Assembly (NCBI RefSeq): GCF_015706575.1
Contig: NW_024037054.1
Location: forward strand, 1,612,001 to 1,676,000
Origin: Patiria miniata
Lineage: Eukaryota > Echinodermata > Asteroidea > Valvatida > Asterinidae
Length of the DNA: 64,000 nt
Direction of reading: 5' to 3'
Positions 57,074-64,000 of this stretch are shown here, piece after piece (the stretch's first letter is position 1; every line of letters begins with the position of its first letter). Below the pieces are notes generated by a model. That model was not told the DNA's origin. It worked only from the letters and a program-made list of their open reading frames with translations, and made no database searches. The position numbers and the translations under genes are program-made.

Positions 57074-58556
57074 GGGCAATTCTGTGAAAATGTCATCCTG
57101 AGGGTCATAAATTGTTTTTTATAATAAATGGTCATGTTGGCTACCATTTTGAAGCTGATAAGGTACAGAATACAAAAAATTCACTCAATTTTACATCAGA
57201 TGCAAAATTGACATGAAAATGGGTGGAAAAAAGCACTTATTGGTTAAAAAGCAAAATTTAATAAATTGCAATTTTAGGTATATTTTGCCAGTTGATTAAG
57301 TATATTTTGACAAATTTTCTGGAATTTTGTAATTTTTAAGCAAAAAGCCGCATTTTATTGCCTAGAATTACAAAATTGAATTTGTTTTGCATTTTACCCA
57401 AAATCCTGCCGCTTTTAAATTTTACCAAAACTATGTGTCAGTCTGTTTTACCGAAATATTTAAAAAATATTTTTTTAGTCTTTTATATTATTAGAAAAAC
57501 TCTCTTTTTTGGATTCTCTGTAGTCATCAAGCTATGAACAAAATTGACAAAGAAAATTCATGTACCATTTTGTTATTATTGAAATAAACCATGGTAACAG
57601 ACTTACGCCGGCCCTGTGGTAACAGACTGACGGTAACAGACTGACACATGTACAAGTCTATGGCTCTAGATGCAAGGCATTGTGGGTAAAGTGCATAGTT
57701 AAATCAGTGGCCCAGGTGAAGGTATTCTGACCACTACTTCAGCCATGTGCTTTGGCCTATTTTCTTGAAATTTGGCAAGAATGTTGGTTGGTAGGTACTT
57801 AATAAGTTGAACTCATTTGGTTGTGCTACTGCCACCACAAGAGGGCACTTTACTTTTTTATGTTTTTAAAATTTTTGGTCAAAAAACAGTATTTTGGGCA
57901 TAATTTGTACATTTTGCATTCAAATTCTTTCAAATTTGGTACAAATATTGTTTGAGTCAATATAGAAACATTCAAACAACCTTCCCCATCCTACGGCAAC
58001 ACTAGAGGGCGCTGTGTCAACTTTTTGGGTAAAATTATCATTTTTCTTTATTTTGGCCCGAAATTTGAATTTTTTTAAAACAGGAAAAGAACATGACAAA
58101 GAGGTCATACATGTAGGTTTACTGTACATGTTGCACATGAACTCAGAGCATGTCAGTCTGTTACCACCGATGTCAGTCTGTTACCGAGCATATTTTTGAT
58201 CACGCCATTTGATTTACGAAAACCACCACCATTTATAAACAGCAAGGACTTAGCTTTATAATATATTTAGTGTACCATTACTTTTTATTTGCCAACTTCA
58301 CAGAGTTTTTCCACTGAACACTCAGTTTGGAAAAGGCAGGATGCACAAGTGTCAGTCTGTTACCATGGCAACACATAAGTTTACCGGACCCCGACAAAGA
58401 ATAAATTTGGAAAGAAAAACTGCAGGTTAAAGGGGCACTTGCAATGAACAAAAATTTACTTGAGTTTGGGTCCTTACTTACTACAACAACCTTACAGAAG
58501 GGATACATTGTGAAAACCCCTCCCAAGATGTCAGTCTGTTACCCATGGAATTGCCC
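57074..58556. mobile_element. non-autonomous DNA element W2
   Basis: 1483 bp with ends GGGCAATTC and GAATTGCCC, flanked by a perfect 4-bp duplication ACAT (57070-57073 and 58557-58560). The motif GTCAGTCTGTTACC occurs repeatedly: inverted near 57614 and 57631, direct at about 58153, 58171, 58351 and 58530. W1 has the same termini but a different repeated motif. No transposase. Confidence 0.82.
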
Positions 58557-58792
58557 ACATGTTTCTTTTCTTGCATTTGTTCAAGATTTAAATATGTGTA
58601 AATCAACAACAGTTACATGTAAGTGATGTAATGTACAGTGTGATCCCTCCAAATGCATTGCAAGTAAAGGCAAACTCTTCAGATGTCTTTTCTACAGTAC
58701 TTTGGAAGGATTTCTTCCTGTGTACCACATGTAAATCAGCACAAACAGATTATACACGTATTATCCAAATTCTAAAGGTAGCGTCCAATTTT

Positions 58793-59086
58793 CATCATTT
58801 GTAATTTGTGCATTATGTTCGTTTAAAGCAACAAAAGTGCTCAAATCTAAAGAAGGTTACTGAACAACTAACCTCATGAAGAACTTTCAGCTCAATGAAT
58901 GCTGTATATTCTGAGAAAACAATATTCTAGGGTCTCGAGTTCAATCAAAGGTTGCTGAGTCATGTTTTGAAGTGGGCCTGAATTCAGCGTCAGGGACACA
59001 TTCTCACTGAGCCGATTGCAGCCAGGCGATGTCCCGCACTGAACCGACAAATTATAGCAACCGCGCGTGCTTCGCCGAATACAAAA
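58793..59086 (-). repeat. repeat family R-A, copy 3 (inverted)
   Basis: Reverse complement of 160-482: the order GAATTCAGCG, CACTGAGCCGATTGCAGCCA, GCAACCGCGCG and TTCGCCGAAT matches the GC-rich 5' part of copy 1. Confidence 0.65.
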
Positions 59087-60712
59087 AAAAATAAACCTAC
59101 TGAAATATGCGTTGGTGAAGGGCAAAACCTAATTTGATTTACATCACCCCGATGCAAAATTCCCTCTTATGAAATCTGATGTTGAAGTCACTATTATTCA
59201 AAGCCTTTTTTATCATTTTTTTGTCTCATAAAAGTTTAAAAGATTGAAGTAACAGCAAACAAAAGTAGTTTCCAATGTATTGTTGATACATGAAAAAACT
59301 GCATACTGAAGTCCTCAGAAGTCCTTGTAAGGGCCACTGTAGAATGCTCAGGTCTGATGGCAGGACACATAATCTTCATGATTGAAGTGCCTGCCAAAGC
59401 AACTACTTATTGGCAATCTCTGTGGAGGTATGAGTTCTGTAGAAGAGCAGAAAAAATTACGCTGAGTTCTGTAGAAGAGCAGAAAAAATTAAGCTCATAA
59501 TACTCACTGAAAGTTTCCTTGAAGTCGAGGTTGCTTCTTGGAAGACATATGCACAAGGTCGCCGCTTTGTCTAATGCCGGCAAGTTTAGCCACGATGGCC
59601 TTGGCGAAAGGTTACAAAGACACCAAATCCAAAAAGCGCAGATATGCGTGCTGCTTGAAAGGCCAGAGCTGCCAGCACGTCTACATGTACCTCTGAACAT
59701 ACCTATGTGGCCTACATGTGAGAGAGGCTTCCATGCATGAATCAGTCATCTCTGGACTCATGGGTGGGTGCGTTGGATTAGCTCACATAGGGAAACTCAG
59801 GTTATCCCAATGCTGTTCAATTAGCTCTGATGTCATTCTCGGGGCTCACCCGGGTCAGGCACCATATACCCTGCTTGTGGAATGGAGTGATTGGTGAAAA
59901 TATGCCACACGCATGTGTTCTTCATTCCAAGAAAAGGAAAAGGTGGCCAGACAGAGGAACAGACTAAGTGGACCTAAACATCAACTTTATTTGAAGTCTA
60001 AACATAATTAGTTATTGATCTCTGCAAGGTTAGAGGCTGTAATTCTGGCCCTATGTTATTACTTTGTGTGATTAACGGGAAAGCAGTAGGTCTCAAAGTA
60101 AGACTCGGTCCGAAATGGGCTTTTTGTCAATGACTATGGCTGCAGCTACAGACATCATGTGATGGTCCACATTTGAACATTCAATTAGCACGGCTCTCAT
60201 GCCTAACCCATCTGCATTTACCCAAGTTGACTTGGGTGAGCTAATCAAACGAGCTACTGAAACCGTTCAGCAGAAGTCTGAAGCCAGAAGGCATATGTGT
60301 ACATGCACATTGGAAAATTACTCGGAGCCAGACTCGACCATGATGACTCGGACTCGAGCTTGGTGAATCGTGACTCGAGTCACGTATTTTCATCAAAAGA
60401 AAAAACATAACGTTACGTATTTATGAGACGAATGTAGCATTCTTTTTTACTCCATAGACAGAACAAGGCACCGCAGAAAATCGGATCCGGGGGCCGCGCA
60501 CGCATGCCTAGCACGTCAAGCACCAGGACCTGGTGTCATGCCAAAAAGTGTCCGGTACCAAAGAGTGTCTGCTTACGAAGCACACCGGATGCACGCTGTA
60601 GTGTGTGAACATGTACATGTTTCCTCTGCTATGCTTGGCAAATTGTTTTTGTCATGATAGCTGAAAACACTTTCATCGTCATCCTCATTTTTTAGTTACT
60701 TTTCTTTATTAG
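59087..60712. other. region upstream of ICA1, no start exon recognised
   Basis: GTTGGTGAAGGGCAAAACCT (59111) is a lone flank of the SINE family. GGATTAGCTCAC (59774) and GTGAGCTAATC (60236) may be ends of a short inverted-repeat element. A 97-codon minus frame at 59700-59407 has no recognisable domain. The missing first ICA1 exon and promoter should lie here or further upstream, but I could not identify them. Confidence 0.4.
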
Positions 60713-60905
60713 CTTGGATTCGGGTGGCTATTCATCCTCTGCCTATGATCGCCATGTGCAGCAGCAGCAGCAATCTGGGAAATCTGTGGCCAACAGGGTG
60801 CAAAAACAGTACTGGGTGACGAAACAGGCCGTCATCAAGAAACTAGGCCGAAAAGAAGATGAGTTTGTGGTGGCAGGTGACTCGGAGCTTGATGCTAAAC
60901 TAGAG
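60713..60905 (+). CDS. ICA1: ICA1 coding exon (start of arfaptin-homology region)
   Basis: 193 nt with acceptor TTTCTTTATTAG and donor CTAGAG/GTGAGT. One base completes a codon from the preceding exon, then 64 codons follow, ending LDAKLE in phase 0. Confidence 0.9.
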
Positions 60906-62347
60906 GTGAGTTTATGTATGGGTCTTTCCATGGGCAATACTTTGTGACATTCTGCCAATTAAGTATAAGGGGTTGCTGATAAGAGACACCAAAATAATAT
61001 AAATAATGTTTGTTTCGACTCTTCATTGTTTAAGGAAGTCTGTGAGCATTGGGATGCTTTTCAGCATGACATTTTAAAGTAAAACAGGTTGACAATGTAA
61101 CATGGATGCCACACCATTTTTACCATAATATTGGTGAGTATTTAAAAGTTTTATGTACTCCTTTCCCCGAATGAATTGCTGAGAACATAGCTGAAATCCG
61201 CTTGTTGATTTATGTCGCACTTTTTGAATTTTTGGGAAATTAACAGATTTTATTATGGGATAGCATTATGACTTCACAGTAAGTTCTTTCCTTGTAGGGT
61301 ATAAAAATGGATCGATTTGCAATTAACAAAAATAGCAAGGGTGCTTAAAATACAAGAAAAGGCAATATACCATTTCTTCTATTTTCTGCATGTAAAGTTT
61401 GGAAACTTTAAGCTGGCCCCTAAACTGTTTTAAAAATATCCAAATGCTCTGAAACTTTCTTAGCCCCTCCACACCAGCTGACGGCTGTAGCCGCACTCTG
61501 GTATGCCGTGGTACATGTATATGGTCTGAAGGCAGCTGCTATTGTGCAGTGCTGCTACTGCCACTACTGCACAAAGGCTACTGTGCAGTGATGCTTGTTC
61601 AAACAACTTGAACAGTTACAATCAAAATTAACAATATTAATTAGTTACACTGAGTGACCCCATAATCTTAATTTTCAAATTGTGTTATAATCTTACAAAA
61701 AGTGTACAAAAAAATTAGGTTTATAACTGTGGCAATGCAGACTAAGTCATGACCCAAGTTTGGAAGGCCACGCATGACTTCAAACATGTCAAGCAAGCTG
61801 TTCTTTAGAGATGGAGACACCAATGGGACTCGTGGCGCAGACCAGACTGTTTTACAAAAATAATGTAGCTGAAATGTGAAGCACATGATGCATAGAATAG
61901 CAAAGTATTTCAGGAGAGGGGAGCAAAGTTTTAGCAAGAGAAACTCAGGGGCAATCATTTTAATGAACAGGAAAAACACATATATGTTGCTGACAGGGCA
62001 GTTAAGCAATCTAACTCCACATCTTTAGAACTAGAAAAGAAAATTCACTGCATTGCTTGGGAGTGGAACAGTGCCAGCTTTTGTTCTGCGTCTAACCCTG
62101 CTGTATGTATCACGCCTCTGAAGTCATGTTCTGTGCAGTTTTATGTGCACCGTATGTGATCATATGGCTATTTCTTTTTCAGAATTACATGTATTTTATG
62201 TGAGCATGAATTTATAAATTTATTGTACATAAATTTATTGTACAATAATTGTTTTGATGATCATTGCTTTACAGGTGTTCCATTCAATTCAGAAAACCTG
62301 CATGGACCTATTAAGAATAATAGAAAAATTTCAAGATAACTTATGCG
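60713..62347 (+). CDS. ICA1: islet cell autoantigen 1 (ICA69)-like protein, two early exons, partial
   Basis: ICA1 is a BAR-type (arfaptin-homology) protein that binds PICK1 and Rab2 and acts in dense-core vesicle and secretory traffic. Exons 60713-60905 and 62275-62347 encode 88 residues. They include SVANRVQKQYWVTKQAVIKK, GRKEDEFVVAGDSELDAKLE and VFHSIQKTCMDLLR. Human ICA1 has SVVNKMQQKYWETKQAFI, KKEDEHVVASDADLDAKLE and LFHSIQRTCLDL in the same order, so assignment is firm. A short Q5 run (HVQQQQQSG) precedes the domain. The first exon here has no ATG and opens with a split codon, so an upstream start exon exists. The rest of the roughly 480-residue protein lies right of the window or in undetected exons. 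ICA1 versus ICA1L cannot be told apart; the single invertebrate gene is expected. Confidence 0.9.
62275..62347 (+). CDS. ICA1: ICA1 coding exon (VFHSIQKTCMDLL)
   Basis: 73 nt with acceptor GCTTTACAG and donor TTATGCG/GTGAGT. It encodes 24 residues plus one base (phase 1). Too short for open-frame searches; found by continuing from DAKLE to the expected FHSIQ motif. Confidence 0.88.
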
Positions 62348-62534
62348 GTGAGTGATCTTTGCTTATCAAGCTATCATTTTTTACAGAAGTATGATTGATG
62401 GCAATAACCCTTGAATGTCCTCAAATTTGGCGTACTTCAATTTCCCACTGACACCATTAGCTGAGTAAAAGTTTCATCCAAGACTGCACAGAAAGCGCAA
62501 ATATCCATCACTATCTTAAGATTCATGACCTGTT

Positions 62535-62645
62535 TAACACTTACCGTAATTTCCTGCGGATAAGACGCGTCTTATTTGACTTTCTATACCACAAAAACAT
62601 CGCTGCGCCTTATCTACAGGTGCGCCTTATCTGGTGTCGCTTGAG
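62535..62645. repeat. repeat with CCGTAATTTCCTGCGGATAA end, in ICA1 intron
   Basis: TAATTTCCTGCGGATAAGACG followed by GCGCCTTATCTACAGG and GCGCCTTATCTGG resembles a widespread animal MITE terminus of the type CCGTAATTTCCGGCxTATAAG. Only this part is visible. Confidence 0.5.
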
Positions 62646-62734
62646 TTCAAAGTGACGGTCTTTGTGTGAAGAATTCTTTCAATGCCGCAATCAATAATGC
62701 GGTCAACCAAGGCTCAACTCTCCAGACATTGTGA

Positions 62735-62862
62735 CCGTATTTTCATTCCAACAATGCCGCGATGTGTTGATCCCCCATGATCGTGCTTTCATTCCAACAA
62801 TGCCGCAATGCGTTGATCCCCCTTAGTGATCGTGCTTTCGTTCCAACAATGCCGTCATACAA
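62735..62862. repeat. short tandem block CATTCCAACAATGCCGC
   Basis: TTCCAACAATGCCG occurs three times about 48-50 nt apart, with GTTGATCCCCC and GATCGTGCTTTC between. Intronic or downstream of ICA1 exon 62347. Confidence 0.75.
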
Positions 62863-62989
62863 ACTTTTTTCTTTGTGGCCGTTTTTTTCATTCCGAAAAT
62901 GCTGTTGCATTTATTTGTTGCACTTTCGTTTGTTTCATTAAACGTTCAAATCGTTCATTTATTAATTGCCTCTTTTTAGACGTTTGTTT

Positions 62990-63190
62990 TAAAAAGTATT
63001 ATGGGAATTTGTATTATCTAACACCGCGTTCCCACTTGAATTGGAAAAAGGTGGATCAAGATCCGGCATTTTGGTGTGATCGTTATCTTACCGCAACGAA
63101 ACCGCAAGTCGCGTTCCCACTTATGCTTGATCCACCTTTTCGTACGGAAATGTTGGGTCCGAAAGGTCACTGAGTTCGGAATTACGCGCG
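62990..63190. repeat. inverted-repeat remnant with CGCGTTCCCACTT
   Basis: CGCGTTCCCACTT occurs at 63025 and 63113; GGTGGATCAAGATCC and GCTTGATCCACC pair in inverse orientation. Probably a MITE. No coding meaning for the overlapping 115-codon frame. Confidence 0.45.
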
Positions 63191-63433
63191 CTCTGTGGGA
63201 GTGCCATTGTTGCATGGTTGCATGCTAGGCCAGGATGGGTCAGTTTTCAAACTGCACTATCAGAATTCACAGACAAAAAATTACGCGAATTCACCAACAT
63301 AAATCACGGATCCGTAGAGGATCCGTGCGTGCATAAATTAACAGGTGAAATCCAACAGAGCCGCTCATTGTGTGACATCACGGCAGAAACCAATGCATCG
63401 ATAAGGGATTCCCTGGTTCTGAAGCTTCTCATT

Positions 63434-63535
63434 GGTTAGAAACGGTCACATGATGTACTACGACATCATTTTCCAATTTTCTATGGTTAGAAACGGTCAC
63501 ATGATGTACTACGACATCATTTTCCAATTTTCTAT
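63434..63535. repeat. perfect 51-bp tandem duplication
   Basis: 63434-63484 and 63485-63535 are identical, each beginning GGTTAGAAACGGTCACATGA. The absence of any mismatch suggests a very recent event or an assembly artefact. Confidence 0.95.
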
Positions 63536-64000
63536 AATCAATACTTCAGATTTGTCACCTCGGTACGTACCGCGTTATCGGCACTATTCTCATCCGCATA
63601 CTCGTAAGCTTTTCCATGATTCTGTGCCAAAGTGAAGTCTTTTGGTGAGTGCGGACTCAGAGTCATTTATGGATGGAAAAATAAGTACAATTTCAGGAAT
63701 GAAAAAGGTTTAGTAATGGACGAACACGCAACAAAAATAAGGCCTATAGTGTAGTTTTAGGATACCACGTGCGCTTTTGCATGCGCGGTGCTAGCCCGTA
63801 GTTCAGCGGTTGTTTATTGTGCATGTTGTATACGCTGGAAATGTTCACATGAGCTACACGCCTGAAAACGTGTTTCTTCGTTCATGAGACCGCAACATGT
63901 TCGCGCCACTCGTGCACCGGGCGGATGTTAACAGGTCAAATTGCCGGATCAGAATGGATGAAGGTCGGTATCAATTTACATTGGTCTTTTCTCCATTGGC

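Noticed and set aside
59407..59740. Unknown gene near 59.5 kb
   Set aside because: Overlapping frames on both strands, no domain, no splice evidence; left as undetermined.
1..64000. Bacterial or phage origin (operons, ribosome binding sites)
   Set aside because: Spliced animal genes, LINEs, SINEs and low coding density exclude it.

Overview
This window is animal nuclear DNA: introns with GT/AG borders, no operons, and dense interspersed repeats. The recognisable exons, the CR1-like retroposons with a 2A-type motif, the abundant TACATGTA and TAGGCCT words and the tRNA-derived SINEs fit a marine deuterostome invertebrate, most likely an echinoderm. The phylum is an inference; amphioxus or a hemichordate is not excluded.

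Only two conserved host genes are visible, both partial, arranged head to head and pointing out of the window. On the minus strand, positions 7961 to 2524 hold the first six coding exons (240 codons) of AP4B1, the beta subunit of the AP-4 adaptor complex; the rest lies left of position 1. On the plus strand, 60713-60905 and 62275-62347 are two early coding exons of an ICA1/ICA69-type arfaptin-homology protein; its start exon was not found and the rest lies to the right. No other host gene could be supported in the roughly 52.7 kb between them.

That interval is layered mobile DNA. In order: LINE fragments and MITEs (8.4-11.4 kb); tandem rolling-circle elements H1 (11.5-16.1 kb); a giant inverted repeat (17.2-20.3 kb); palindromic element X1 with a hAT-type and a piggyBac-type element nested in it (22.5-24.2 kb); a CR1-like LINE lacking its reverse transcriptase but keeping endonuclease and a 2A-like motif (26.6-29.1 kb); a second, near-complete palindrome X2 (29.9-31.0 kb); inverted-repeat element Y with a foldback (31.8-33.7 kb); a Gypsy-type remnant with pol, LTR and gag in that order (38.5-35.7 kb, minus); tRNA-Ser-derived SINEs; rolling-circle element H2 nested in a mariner-like element (41.1-44.3 kb); satellite-like arrays (45.5-46.5 kb); a composite inverted-repeat element (46.8-49.7 kb); rolling-circle element H3 (53.4-55.1 kb); and element W2 (57.1-58.6 kb).

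The most unusual signal is in H1, H2 and H3. Each has its own 11-12 nt arm sequence, which forms a hairpin at the 5' end and recurs just inside a second hairpin at the 3' end. All three finish in the same heptamer, CCTCTAG, followed by T. Arm and hairpin sequences differ between elements while their pairing is kept, as in Helentron/Helitron2-type rolling-circle transposons. H2 also carries seven pairs of TGACGTCA octamers, each pair exactly 11 nt apart.
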